The position numbers and the translations under genes were made by a program. A DNA stretch of 64,000 nt from an uncultured Roseobacter sp. GTDB taxonomy: Bacteria; Pseudomonadota; Alphaproteobacteria; Rhodobacterales; Rhodobacteraceae. The notes under the pieces were generated by a model that saw nothing but the letters and a program-made list of their open reading frames with translations, was not told where the DNA came from and searched no databases. This document shows, piece after piece, positions 22,453 through 32,606 of the stretch (the first letter of the stretch is position 1; each line of letters begins with the position of its first letter). Location: the NCBI RefSeq assembly GCF_947491795.1, contig NZ_CANLKW010000001.1, forward strand, positions 496,001-560,000. Reading direction: 5' to 3'.

Positions 22453-23699
22453 TGGCCGGGCCTGGCCCCGCGTTCTGCAACTGGCAAAACCAGATGTCCG
22501 CTTGCTGAATATGCGGCGACACACAGGTCATCACCCCCAAGCGCCTCGTGCGCATCGGCATCCGCCTGACTGAATGGTCTGAAAGGCCGCCTGTATGTTT
22601 TAAGAATACCATCCACCGGGGTTTGCAGGTTTTCCAGAGCACCGCGTACGGCCCGGCGTTTTGCATGAATATCTGCGTCAGCCCAGTTCGGAGACTGCAT
22701 CGCCTGCCCAGTCGCTGCGAGGAAAATACGCGTTATATCATAAGCGTGTACAAATCCGGTCATTGCAGGCACGTCAGACAGAGACTGAAACCCGCCCTGA
22801 TCTTGGCCCGCCAAGGCCAGAACACGTTTCACCTTGACCGTTCTGATCTGTTCGGCTGTCAGGGCGCATGTCTGCAGCACTTCAATCCGCATTTCTTCGC
22901 GGATTTCATGTGCTACGGTTTTCTCAAAGTCGCCCGCCGTGATGCCCCAGTGGCTCAGGATACGCGGCGACACATTCTGCCTGAACATCTCACGTACCAG
23001 CAGGCTGCCGTTGTTGTCAGAGGCGAGCATGATCAGGCAGTCGCGTCCCGCTGCACCGATCTCCCCGGCGATACGTGCAGCTTCGGCCTCGCCCACCGCG
23101 GCAGGGAACGTCCAGACCTGCGGGACCATGTCGGACCGGGCCGAAAATCTTTCCAACAGTGCAATCCGGTTTACGCGCCCCCACCCTGTGTCGACGAGCA
23201 GCAGTCCGGGCGCTTTGCAGTCATGTACTTCTATTGCCCGGCGCACAAAGAAATCGGCCGACTTTGTATCATCAATGGACAACCGGAAAATCCAGTTTTC
23301 CCGGCTTTCCGGAGATCTTGTAATCGGACCTGCCGCGGACCACGGCAAAAGCATAAGCCAGCCTTCTTCGTTGATCAGGCGACGGTTTGTCAGATAGGGC
23401 GGCGAATTCACCCCCCCGATCACAGCCAGTGCGTTCGGATCCGAACCATAGGTCTGCAACGTTCGCAGAGAACGTTTCACATTTCCACGGTGATCAATTG
23501 GCCGGACCTCAATACTGTGCCCGTCAACCTCATTGCCGGATTCAGCAAGAGCTGTCCGCACACCCAGCTCAATCGCATCGGCCGCCTGGGTCCCGTGCGA
23601 AAAATCCGCGTCGATGTAGAGCCGCAAGGGTTCTGCCTGAACAGAAGCTGTCCACAACAGGCAAAAAGCTGTCAGTTGTCGTAATCCCGGCAGCTTCAT
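22449..23699 (-). CDS. Periplasmic substrate-binding protein (branched-chain amino-acid type), coupled to GGDEF-EAL
   Basis: Signal peptide; AVIGGVNSPPYLTNRRLINEEGWLMLLPWSA...; 4-bp overlap with the downstream GGDEF-EAL gene. Confidence 0.8.
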   Translation of the reverse strand: MKLPGLRQLTAFCLLWTASVQAEPLRLYIDADFSHGTQAADAIELGVRTALAESGNEVDGHSIEVRPIDHRGNVKRSLRTLQTYGSDPNALAVIGGVNSPPYLTNRRLINEEGWLMLLPWSAAGPITRSPESRENWIFRLSIDDTKSADFFVRRAIEVHDCKAPGLLLVDTGWGRVNRIALLERFSARSDMVPQVWTFPAAVGEAEAARIAGEIGAAGRDCLIMLASDNNGSLLVREMFRQNVSPRILSHWGITAGDFEKTVAHEIREEMRIEVLQTCALTAEQIRTVKVKRVLALAGQDQGGFQSLSDVPAMTGFVHAYDITRIFLAATGQAMQSPNWADADIHAKRRAVRGALENLQTPVDGILKTYRRPFRPFSQADADAHEALGGDDLCVAAYSASGHLVLPVAERGARPGQ

Positions 23700-23851
23700 A
23701 ACACTCTCTTAACCCGCAAAACCCACGAAGACACCGCTCCGCACAGCTGCATCATACCGTGACAGCAGGTTAAAAAGTATTAATCCGTGCGCTTCAGAAG
23801 GGTGCGCCCGGCAACTCAATAGTTCGCATTTGGTGTAAAATCAGACGGACG

Positions 23852-26800
23852 TCAGGAGGTGTATCCGGCGACCACCTGCAACAGCCGGAAGGATGTGGCC
23901 GCATCATTTTCAACGACAGCCAGGAATTCTTCGGTGCCGAGTCTCAGGGCTTCAAACTCACTGGTGGCGCGCATTGTCAGCGCCCGGGGGACATTCCGGA
24001 TCAGTCCTAACTCACCCACCAGTTGTCCGGGGCCCACTTCGGCGACCAGATCCTCGCTGCCGTCTTCCTGCGGATTGTAGAGACCGGCTGTTCCGGACAG
24101 AACCATGTATGCGCCGTCCACCGGATCGTCGTTCTTGGTAAAAATTGTCTCACCAGGGGCCGCCCCGTACCACCGCGCGCCAAAAGCCAGAAGCCGCAGC
24201 TGACGCCGGCTGAGACCAGAGAACATATCGGTGGCCTCCAGTGCACGCACCTTGCGCATCAGATCTGCACCTGCCGCTGTCTCCGCGCTGCTTTCCTCTG
24301 CAGCACCGTCAGTCACAAGACGCCCCTGGACCACCTCAAGATGCACATCAAAAATGTCGGGCGTCTCAAAACTGTCGGACAGATAAATCAGCATTGTGTC
24401 CGGCAACAGACGCCGCAGGTTCCGGTGCATTTCAATGCGAACAGACTGATCAAACCCGGCAAGCGTTTGTTCCAGAACCAGAATGTCCGGCTTCTTGATG
24501 GCAGCACGGCAGAGCGCCAGAGGCTCTGCAAACACAGTCGGAAGGTTGCCCCCGTTCAGCCCAAGCGGCAGATCAAAGATCAGCTGCATGACCTGTGGGC
24601 GCAGTCCTGCAGCCTCAAGGGCGTCTGAAACGATACGGCGCAGCTCATCTGACCGGGCACCGGCAGCCTCAGAAATACGGCCAAACAGAGCGTTCTCGAG
24701 GACCGTGAGGCCAGGTGCCGCATGAGCCGGATCGAGGGGCGCATAGAGATCCGTCAGCGCATCCAGAACCGGGCCGGATATGCCCTTTCGGCCCTCCAGA
24801 ACTTCACGCCGGATCTGCTCGGGGAATGCCGGACCAATCTGCTCGGCCGTGATCTGAGCCGGCAGGGACATCAGCAGACGTTTTTCCGCATCCGGCAACT
24901 GTATCGTCGGGCGCGACCTCTGGCGGCGTCTGATCTGAACGGCCTGCTCGTAAAGCGACGGATCCAGACCCAGTTTTCGGAACAACGGATGCTCTGTTCC
25001 GTCCGTGCCAAAGGTCTGGTTCAGCAAATCCACGATCTCAAAGGCGAGCCGCAAAAGACTTTCTTCCAGCTTGAGCTTTGAAAGCAGATCAAAGAGTTCG
25101 GACTGATCCGCAAGTTCCGCCTGCGACATGGGGCGACGCGGTGATGCAAAAAACAGGTTCCCGACCACGGTCAGCGAAGGGTTATAGGTGTCGCGATCGA
25201 ACGGGTAGACGTGTTTGTCCAGACCTGCCGCCTTTACCGCATCGCGGATTGCCGGACGGGCGGCAATTATTCCCGTAAGCAGTTCGGCCTGTTCTTCCCC
25301 GGTCAGCACCTGATCGAGTGATCTGCGGAAAAGCATGTCGCCGGACCCGGTGGCGTCGACCAGTGTCAGCCACCATTCGCGCAGTTCATCAGTGGAGGAA
25401 AGTCCCGCAACCTCCGGATCAAGCCAGTCAGTGCCCAGAATGTCGGGACTGTTCCCCGCCAGAACCGCTTCCCGGGCCAGTCGTTCTGCGTCCGGATCAC
25501 TTGCAGAGCCTGGTGTTGCCCGCAAAGCTGTCATCACATTGTCGCCAAACGATCCCTGAAAAAGCACCGGGCGCGCGCCTGCGTGTCCGATACGTGCCGA
25601 AAGAACCAGCTGATGCAGTTCCGACAACGGATGGCCAGCCACCGTTATGTCACCGCCGACAGGGATCACTTCCCGGATCAGCACATCCGCAAGCGCTCGC
25701 CGGTCCTGTTCGCTGGCAGCGGCAATGCCGACAACCGAACCTTTCGGGAATTGCGCGGAAACACCATCCAGAACCGTGTTTCCATCCGCGTCAGTCACGG
25801 TAACTGCGTTAAGCTCCACCGCCCCGTCCAGACGCGGAAGAGTGGCTGGTGTGCCGCTCATCAACGCTTCTGGAATGACGCCGGAGGGCGAGAAGCGCTC
25901 CATCACGGTCTCCCACCTCAGGCTCATGTCCTGCGCCTGGTTGTAGTACGTCAGCAGCTCCTTCCAAGGGGAGCTGAGGTCTTTGTACGCAGCAAGAGCG
26001 GCCACCAGCGCGCCAAGGGATACCGCGCCCTGAATGACCAGATACCCTCCGATCGCAAAGAAAAAGAACGGTGTAAGCTGGGTAATGAAGTTGTTGATAA
26101 ACTTCATGAAGAATTTCTTCTGGTAGATCTGGAAACGGATCCGGTAGACCACGCCCAGCCGGTCTGTGATCATCGCCAGCCTGTACCGCCAGCCACCGTG
26201 CGCCCGCAGGTCGGATGCCCCCGCCGCACTTTCTCCGATCAGCGCCGCCAGTGTCCGGACTTCACGGATACGTTTTTTGTTCATCAGGTTGATCTGGCGC
26301 TGAAGCCTTGGGATCAGCCACGCCTGAAGTGGAATGAGCGCAACCGCGGCAAGCCCGAACCAGACACTCTGCAGAAAAAGGAAAAACAGAATGGTGAGCA
26401 TCTGGCCGGCCTGAAGAACGGGCTGTGTCAGCGCATCACCCATCATCCCGCCCATCGGCTCGGTTTCGCCCGTGATCATCGCGACCAGCTCACCCTGGGA
26501 CGTGCGCTGAAAATAGGGTCGCGGAAAACGCATCATCCGTGCAATCAGCCCATAGCGCAGACGCCGCAGCATCCGTTCAGACAAAACGCCTTTCATCGTG
26601 TTGATCCGCATCTTCAGCAGCCCGTGGCACAACACAGCCAACAGGAAAACGCCGCACAGCACCCAAAGGTAAGACACCTGATCCAGCGTCATACCCAAAA
26701 GGCTGATCTGGGAGGTCTGGGATCCGATCGCATCGTTGATGATGCGTTTGGGAAGTTCGAGTGTCAGGAAGAGAAACGGGAAAAGGGTGCAGGTAAAGGC

Positions 26801-26947
26801 CAGCAGGATAAACTGATCCCGCCTGGAGTATTTCCAGATGAACTGAAAAAGTGTCTTTTCGATCCTGCGTACCCCCCCTGTGCCGGGGATTTGTCCCTGC
26901 ATTCCTTGTAGGAGCGGGACGGCCACCTCGCAAAGCTTTTTCGCCAT
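23852..26947 (-). CDS. ABC-exporter-like protein with degenerate NBD and C-terminal cyclic-nucleotide-binding domain
   Basis: ABC TM domain (FQRTSQGELVAMITGETEPMGG); no Walker A; LNGGN in place of LSGGQ; C-term GELGLIRNVPRALTMRA cNMP-binding cassette. Confidence 0.85.
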   Translation of the reverse strand: MAKKLCEVAVPLLQGMQGQIPGTGGVRRIEKTLFQFIWKYSRRDQFILLAFTCTLFPFLFLTLELPKRIINDAIGSQTSQISLLGMTLDQVSYLWVLCGVFLLAVLCHGLLKMRINTMKGVLSERMLRRLRYGLIARMMRFPRPYFQRTSQGELVAMITGETEPMGGMMGDALTQPVLQAGQMLTILFFLFLQSVWFGLAAVALIPLQAWLIPRLQRQINLMNKKRIREVRTLAALIGESAAGASDLRAHGGWRYRLAMITDRLGVVYRIRFQIYQKKFFMKFINNFITQLTPFFFFAIGGYLVIQGAVSLGALVAALAAYKDLSSPWKELLTYYNQAQDMSLRWETVMERFSPSGVIPEALMSGTPATLPRLDGAVELNAVTVTDADGNTVLDGVSAQFPKGSVVGIAAASEQDRRALADVLIREVIPVGGDITVAGHPLSELHQLVLSARIGHAGARPVLFQGSFGDNVMTALRATPGSASDPDAERLAREAVLAGNSPDILGTDWLDPEVAGLSSTDELREWWLTLVDATGSGDMLFRRSLDQVLTGEEQAELLTGIIAARPAIRDAVKAAGLDKHVYPFDRDTYNPSLTVVGNLFFASPRRPMSQAELADQSELFDLLSKLKLEESLLRLAFEIVDLLNQTFGTDGTEHPLFRKLGLDPSLYEQAVQIRRRQRSRPTIQLPDAEKRLLMSLPAQITAEQIGPAFPEQIRREVLEGRKGISGPVLDALTDLYAPLDPAHAAPGLTVLENALFGRISEAAGARSDELRRIVSDALEAAGLRPQVMQLIFDLPLGLNGGNLPTVFAEPLALCRAAIKKPDILVLEQTLAGFDQSVRIEMHRNLRRLLPDTMLIYLSDSFETPDIFDVHLEVVQGRLVTDGAAEESSAETAAGADLMRKVRALEATDMFSGLSRRQLRLLAFGARWYGAAPGETIFTKNDDPVDGAYMVLSGTAGLYNPQEDGSEDLVAEVGPGQLVGELGLIRNVPRALTMRATSEFEALRLGTEEFLAVVENDAATSFRLLQVVAGYTS

Positions 26948-27186
26948 ACATGCCGAAATTCAGCGTTTCACTGCACTCTGTGGTTGAAGTTACTGATTTC
27001 AGGCCGGTTTCAGCAACAGGGAACTGTTCGCGGCCCGCGATGTGCGCCGCTCAGAGCCTGCGTTCTGAACGCGAAGACCTGCGTCGGAATTGTCATTGGC
27101 CCGCCCCATCACTGTCAGAACTCTGCCGCAGTCTGCGGGCATAAGTGCACGGTGTGCGGCGCGTCCGCACCGGAAGGAGCATACAA

Positions 27187-27369
27187 ATGCACATAAACCA
27201 TTGTGAGAAAAACCGCCGGCACGGCCAGCTTTTTGAACTTATCCGACAGGAAAGTCAGGCGGCCAATACCGGAAAGAAAACCCGGAACACCAGGGCCCGG
27301 GTCACCACATCAGCGGATATGGAAAGGCTGCTCAAGGCAGCACAGGAATCGCTGCAGGCGTCCGTGTAA
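27187..27369 (+). CDS. Possible small basic protein (60 aa)
   Basis: ATG preceded by strong SD-like GGAAGGAG; MHINHCEKNRRHGQLFELIRQESQAANTGKKTRNTRARVTTSADMERLLKAAQESLQASV; no family recognised. Confidence 0.35.
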   Translation: MHINHCEKNRRHGQLFELIRQESQAANTGKKTRNTRARVTTSADMERLLKAAQESLQASV

Positions 27370-27412
27370 CGAACGCCTGCACAGTACCATTCAACAGGCG
27401 ATCAGGCCCTGA

Positions 27413-27985
27413 TCAGAAGAACGCCTCGGCGTTAAGGCCGATTGTCATCGCGCCAACCAGTTCGCCGGTCGCCGGGTCTGTCAGAGAAACCGAGATCTGA
27501 CCCTGATAGCTCTGCGAGCTTTCGTCGAATTCAACCGCGTCCACAAACACTGCTCCGGAACCCGCACCGTAGCTCTTGGAATACTTTGCTTCGTCACCCT
27601 GCCAGTAGTCGGACGTGACGTCGCTGGCCGCGACATTCAGACCAAGGGCGTCCATCACAAAGATTTCGGTGATCCGGCCGCCGGATTCGGCAACCTTTTG
27701 TTTGAGCATGGCCGAAAGCTCGCGTCCCATAACTTCGCTGATGAGCGGCTGATCCGATTGTCCCACCTCAGCGCGCCAGGCGGTATCCCAGGCCGTGATC
27801 TGATCTGCAGACGCCCCTGCGGTTTCCGCGTTCTGTGCGACCACGGCAGAGATCACTTCCGGGCTCATCGCCCATTCCATGACGTTGCTGTCCACGAATG
27901 TTCGCATGGCTGGCGGCGCATCGACAGCCTGTGCCATGCTGGCGGCGATCACCAGCGGTGCTGAAAGAATAATTTTACGGAACAT
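27413..27985 (-). CDS. Secreted single Cache/PDC-like sensor-domain protein
   Basis: Signal peptide; GRITEIFVMDALGLNVAASDVTSDYWQGDEAKYSKSY...ISVSLTDPATGELVGAMTIGLN. Confidence 0.65.
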   Translation of the reverse strand: MFRKIILSAPLVIAASMAQAVDAPPAMRTFVDSNVMEWAMSPEVISAVVAQNAETAGASADQITAWDTAWRAEVGQSDQPLISEVMGRELSAMLKQKVAESGGRITEIFVMDALGLNVAASDVTSDYWQGDEAKYSKSYGAGSGAVFVDAVEFDESSQSYQGQISVSLTDPATGELVGAMTIGLNAEAFF

Positions 27986-28082
27986 ATACCCGTCCTTTGC
28001 GTTGCATCTGGCCCACGCACACGGTGGGTCCCTGACGGGATGCTAGACACAGCGGGCTTAAGAGAAGGTAAAGCCTGACCCG

Positions 28083-28814
28083 TCAGGCGCGAAATCCCGT
28101 TGCCACAACAAATTTTTCTGAACTGTCGGAGCGCGAAGATGGTGGTTTGATGTTTGCCACTTTCGCGAATCGCTGTTTCAGCAGCTTTTGCAACTCGCCT
28201 TCCGCACCACCGGCCAGAACTTTGGCGACAAATGTTCCACCCTCGTCCAGAACATCAAAAGCAAAGTAGGCGGCGGCTTCGCACAGAGAGATAATCCGCA
28301 AGTGGTCGGTCTGCTTGTGACCGGAGCTGGCCGCCGCCATGTCAGACATCACAACATCTGCCTTGCCACCGAGCCATTCGCGCACCTGCTGATCTGCGTC
28401 CTCGTCCATGAAATCGAGCTGGTAGAGATCACAGCCGGCAATCGGCTCCATCTCCTGCAGATCAACACCCAGAATGCTGCCAATCGCCTTGCCCTGCTTT
28501 TCACCCAGGGCATTTACACGCTTAACGGCCACCTGGCACCACCCGCCTGGTGCTGCACCCAGATCTACCACGCGGGCGCCCGGCACCAGAAACCGGTACT
28601 TGTCGTCCAGTTCCATGATCTTGAAAGCCGCCCGGCCCCTGTACCCTTCGGCCTTTGCCCGTTTCACATAGGGATCATTCAGCTGCCGCTGCAGCCAGCG
28701 CGTTGAACTGAGTTTGCGGCCGCGCGCGGACTTGACCTTGACCTTGAGATCACGCTGACCGCGGCCGGAAGTGTTCTTGCCGGTCGGAGATCTGCCAGTG
28801 GGTGTCTTCGCCAT
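28083..28814 (-). CDS. rlmE: 23S rRNA (uridine-2'-O-)-methyltransferase RlmE
   Basis: [54 protein letters not shown]. Confidence 0.94.
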   Translation of the reverse strand: MAKTPTGRSPTGKNTSGRGQRDLKVKVKSARGRKLSSTRWLQRQLNDPYVKRAKAEGYRGRAAFKIMELDDKYRFLVPGARVVDLGAAPGGWCQVAVKRVNALGEKQGKAIGSILGVDLQEMEPIAGCDLYQLDFMDEDADQQVREWLGGKADVVMSDMAAASSGHKQTDHLRIISLCEAAAYFAFDVLDEGGTFVAKVLAGGAEGELQKLLKQRFAKVANIKPPSSRSDSSEKFVVATGFRA

Positions 28815-29929
28815 CAGAATTCTCCGTCTTCGAGAACGCCATCACCGCTCATCTGCGCATAAAGCAGCCCTTCACGCAGCCCTCTGTCCGCCACAGACAA
28901 CCGATCTGTCGGCCAGCACCGCATCAGGGCCTGCAGAATGGCTGCACCTGACATGATCAGTGCCTGTCGGTCCTGCCCGATCCGGGGGTCAGCGCGCCGC
29001 CCTTCCGGTCCAAGGGCCAGATACGAGCGAATGACGCGCTCAATTTCCTCGGTTGTCATACTGAGACCGTCCACCTTGGTTCGGTCGTACCGTTTCAGGC
29101 CCAGGTGGCATGCGGCCACGGTTGTCACGGTCCCGGATGTGCCGACGATCTGGAATTTCTCGTGTTTATGGGTGTCATGGTAGGGCGAGAAATCTGACAG
29201 GTTCTCCTCAAAGAACCAGCTCATCAGGGCAAACCGTGCTGCATCATCATCCACATCGCTGAACTGGTCCCTGAGTGTCGCAACCCCCAGGGGCACGGAA
29301 ATCCAGTCGACAACCCGCGCCGAAGGCTCTCCGGACAGGCCGCCGCCAAACCCGCTGTGAAGGCGCATTATAGATGCAGGCCGCTCACGCGGTGGTACTT
29401 CGCTCAGATCGATCCAGACCAGTTCTGTGGATCCACCGCCGATGTCGACAACCAGCAGGTTTTCCGTGGTCCGGCTGACCAGCGGCGCGCAGGAAATCAC
29501 GGCAAGCCGGGCTTCTTCCTGCGGTTTGATGATATCGAGAAGCAGGCCTGTCTCGCGTTTGACGCGCCGGATGAACTCGCCCGCATTATGCGCCCGCCTG
29601 CAGGCCTCGGTGGCAACCAGACGCATGCGGCGGACCTTGTTGCGCCGCAGTTTCTGCTGACAGATCCGCAATGCCTGGATCGTACGACCCATGGACCCGT
29701 GCGACAGGCGTCCGGTCTTTTCCAGGCCCGCGCCAAGCTGCACGGACTTTGAAAAGCTGTCCACAACACTGAACCCCGAACCTTTTGGCTGGGCGATCAG
29801 CATGCGGCAACTGTTTGTACCAAGGTCCAGTGCAGCATAGAGCTCACCAGGCCTCGGCGGAACTGGCGCGGGGCTCAGAGCCGTCGTATCGTCGAGCACG
29901 CCCGCACCTCTGGGACGCTGTGGCGCCAT
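28814..29929 (-). CDS. Ppx/GppA phosphatase family protein
   Basis: [54 protein letters not shown]. Confidence 0.93.
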   Translation of the reverse strand: MAPQRPRGAGVLDDTTALSPAPVPPRPGELYAALDLGTNSCRMLIAQPKGSGFSVVDSFSKSVQLGAGLEKTGRLSHGSMGRTIQALRICQQKLRRNKVRRMRLVATEACRRAHNAGEFIRRVKRETGLLLDIIKPQEEARLAVISCAPLVSRTTENLLVVDIGGGSTELVWIDLSEVPPRERPASIMRLHSGFGGGLSGEPSARVVDWISVPLGVATLRDQFSDVDDDAARFALMSWFFEENLSDFSPYHDTHKHEKFQIVGTSGTVTTVAACHLGLKRYDRTKVDGLSMTTEEIERVIRSYLALGPEGRRADPRIGQDRQALIMSGAAILQALMRCWPTDRLSVADRGLREGLLYAQMSGDGVLEDGEF

Positions 29930-30196
29930 CGTATGCGCCTTTCATATCGGGTTGAGTTTAACCTAGACACTGCCCGGCTCCAGCGCAAGCGCCCGCATAC
30001 CAGTGAAGCGAACTGTATGACCGGGGCTCAGCAAGATGATGAGAATTTCAGGCCGACGTGCCCCTCGCCGCCGGACACTGCGCAGGTTACAAGATATACG
30101 CAGGTCGCGGAAAGCCTGCGTTCTGTCGAAAAAGGACGCAGAGCACAGGAATGCAGCCGTTAGACAGATGCCAGAGACGAATGAGGAATCAACCCG

Positions 30197-30493
30197 ATGC
30201 CCGACGTAACCATAGTGTACTGGCGTGACATCCCTGCCCAGGTGATTGTGGGCAAGGGACGCCGCGGATCAAAACGCCCCCTGCCCGAGCGTTTTGAGCA
30301 GGCAATTGACCGGGCGGCAATGAAAGTTGGCGCAGAGGACACGGATGCCTATCTCGCAGAGTGGCGCAAGGCCGATCCGTTTGAGGTCGCAGGCGACCCC
30401 GATGAGATTGCGGACGCCGAAGCTGCGCGGATCGACGCTGAATACGACAAGGCCCGCATAAAGTCTCTGATCGATAACGATGGCTGGGCCTGA
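30197..30493 (+). CDS. Virulence-factor-domain small protein
   Basis: MPDVTIVYWRDIPAQVIVGKGRRGSKRPLPERFEQAIDRAAMKVGAEDTDAYLAEWRK. Confidence 0.75.
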   Translation: MPDVTIVYWRDIPAQVIVGKGRRGSKRPLPERFEQAIDRAAMKVGAEDTDAYLAEWRKADPFEVAGDPDEIADAEAARIDAEYDKARIKSLIDNDGWA

Positions 30494-30540
30494 CCCTGCC
30501 GCCCCTGTCTGACACCCTTTTGTCCGGGAAGGATCGCCTG

Positions 30541-31467
30541 ATGGCGCTTTTGAATTTCAAACGCAAAGATACCGGCGCACCCAAAGGCGTCACGCCGGAG
30601 GTAGAAGCCTTTCTGCAGGATTACTCCATCGAGGTCATGCCGCGGACCGCAGAGAAAGTTGATAACTTCCGCGATCTGCTGCCTGGTGGCACGCGGGTGT
30701 ACATCGCACATATCGAAGGCACGCCCATCGAAGACATGGTCAGCACAGCGGCACGGCTGAATGACGACGGTTTTCAGGTCATGCCGCATTTCCCCGCGCG
30801 CATTATCAAAGACAAAGCAACACTTGCCGACTGGATTGCCCGTTACCAGGGCGAGGCCGATGTGAAACAGGCGCTGCTGCTGGCGGGTGGTGTTACCACG
30901 CCGCATGGCGACTTTGACAGTTCGATGCAGTTGATGGAAACCGGATTTTTTGACGCGGCAGGGTTTACCCGTCTCCACGTGGCTGGCCACCCGGAAGGTA
31001 ACCGCGACATCGATCCGGACGGCGGCACCGGCAATGTAGATGCAGCGCTGCGCTGGAAAAACGATTTCCAGTCCCGCACAGATGCTCAGATGGCGCTGGC
31101 CACACAATTTGCCTTCGATGCAAAACCAATCATCGCCTGGGCTGACGGCCTGAAGGCCGCAGGCATCACCCTGCCCGTTCACATCGGTATCGCCGGGCCT
31201 GCTAAACTACAGACGCTAATCAAGTTCGCAATCGCCTGTGGTGTGGGCCCGTCGCTCAGGGTGCTGCAGAAACGTGCGCTGGACGTCACCAAACTGCTGC
31301 TGCCCTACGAGCCGACAGATGTGCTGAACGACCTGGCCGCGCACAAAGCTGCTAATCCGGATTTCAACATCTCCAACGTGCACTTTTTCCCGCTGGGTGG
31401 CATCAAGACCAATGCCACCTGGGCCATTGAAAACGGCGGCAGCGCAGCTGTCCCCGCCAACGCCTGA
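30541..31467 (+). CDS. Methylenetetrahydrofolate reductase family protein
   Basis: MALLNFKRKD...; YSIEVMPRTAEKVDNFRDLLPGGTRVYIAHIEGTPIEDMV; TRLHVAGHPEGNRDID. Confidence 0.87.
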   Translation: MALLNFKRKDTGAPKGVTPEVEAFLQDYSIEVMPRTAEKVDNFRDLLPGGTRVYIAHIEGTPIEDMVSTAARLNDDGFQVMPHFPARIIKDKATLADWIARYQGEADVKQALLLAGGVTTPHGDFDSSMQLMETGFFDAAGFTRLHVAGHPEGNRDIDPDGGTGNVDAALRWKNDFQSRTDAQMALATQFAFDAKPIIAWADGLKAAGITLPVHIGIAGPAKLQTLIKFAIACGVGPSLRVLQKRALDVTKLLLPYEPTDVLNDLAAHKAANPDFNISNVHFFPLGGIKTNATWAIENGGSAAVPANA

Positions 31468-31483
31468 TCCAAGGACACTCTGA

Positions 31484-32563
31484 ATGACCCGGACAATCGT
31501 CGAATCCAAAACCAAAACCGCTATTATCGGTTTTGACCAGCCCTTCTGCGTGATCGGCGAGCGGATCAACCCGACCGGCCGTAAAAAGCTGGCGCTCGAA
31601 CTTGAACAGGACGATTTCAGCACTGTTGAGGCGGACGCGATCGCGCAGGTTGCGGCGGGAGCTACTGTTCTGGACATCAATTCCGGCGCTGTCTTTACAA
31701 ACAAAATGGCCGAAGACACGCGCTATGCGGACAACAACTTTGTTGAACCTCCCCTGATGAAAGCGCTGATAGAACGCGTCCAGGCAATCGTAGACGTGCC
31801 ATTGTGCATTGACAGCTCTGTGCCCGGCGCACTGGAGAGCGGCCTTGAGGCCTGTGAGGGCCGTCCGCTCCTTAACTCCGTGACCGGCGAGGAAGAGCGC
31901 CTCGAGCTCGTGCTGCCGCTGGTGAAAAAATACAACGTGCCCGTCGTTGCAATTTCGAACGACGACACCGGTATCTCTGAAGACCCCGAAGTTCGCTTTG
32001 CGGTGGCAAAGAAAATCGTTGAACGCGCGGCCGACTTTGGCATTCCCGCGCATGATATTGTCGTTGATCCGCTGGTCATGCCCATCGGTGCAATGGCAAC
32101 GGCTGGAAATCAGGTGTTCACCCTTGTGCGCCGCCTGCGCGAGGAACTGGGCGTCAACACCACCTGCGGGGCGTCGAATATATCTTTTGGTCTGCCAAAC
32201 CGCCACGGCATCAACAATGCCTTTCTGCCAATGGCCATGGGCGCTGGTATGACATCGGCAATCATGAACCCCGTTGCACTGCCGATTAATGCGGCGAAAA
32301 TCGAAACCAAAAAACTTGAACTGGCTGCGACAGGAATAATTGTCCCGGATGATATGGATGATGAGCTTTTCTGTCAGACCTTTGGCATGGGCTCGACAAA
32401 ACCGCGCCCTGGCAAGGAAATGGAGGCCATCCGCGCGGCAAACTTTCTGACCAATAATGATCCGCATGGTGGTGCATGGATCGCCTTTAACAAAGAAGCG
32501 CCAAAACCGGGGCAGGAAGGCCGCGGCCGTGCAGGCCGGACGGGTGGACGCCGTCGGCGGTAA
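31484..32563 (+). CDS. Methyltetrahydrofolate:corrinoid methyltransferase
   Basis: FCVIGERINPTGRKKLALELEQDDFSTVEADAIAQVAAGATVLDINSGA; pterin-binding TIM barrel; GASNISFGLPNR. Confidence 0.9.
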   Translation: MTRTIVESKTKTAIIGFDQPFCVIGERINPTGRKKLALELEQDDFSTVEADAIAQVAAGATVLDINSGAVFTNKMAEDTRYADNNFVEPPLMKALIERVQAIVDVPLCIDSSVPGALESGLEACEGRPLLNSVTGEEERLELVLPLVKKYNVPVVAISNDDTGISEDPEVRFAVAKKIVERAADFGIPAHDIVVDPLVMPIGAMATAGNQVFTLVRRLREELGVNTTCGASNISFGLPNRHGINNAFLPMAMGAGMTSAIMNPVALPINAAKIETKKLELAATGIIVPDDMDDELFCQTFGMGSTKPRPGKEMEAIRAANFLTNNDPHGGAWIAFNKEAPKPGQEGRGRAGRTGGRRRR

Positions 32564-32606
32564 AAATTTTCCACCGGCTGCTTGCCAGCGAAACGATCAT
32601 GAAAAG

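Noticed and set aside
25583-26911. 442-aa plus-strand ORF
   Set aside because: Antisense to the ABC-cNMP gene; no recognisable domain, low-complexity His/Arg/Gln/Pro composition.
31403-32467. 354-aa minus-strand ORF
   Set aside because: Antisense to the well-supported corrinoid methyltransferase.
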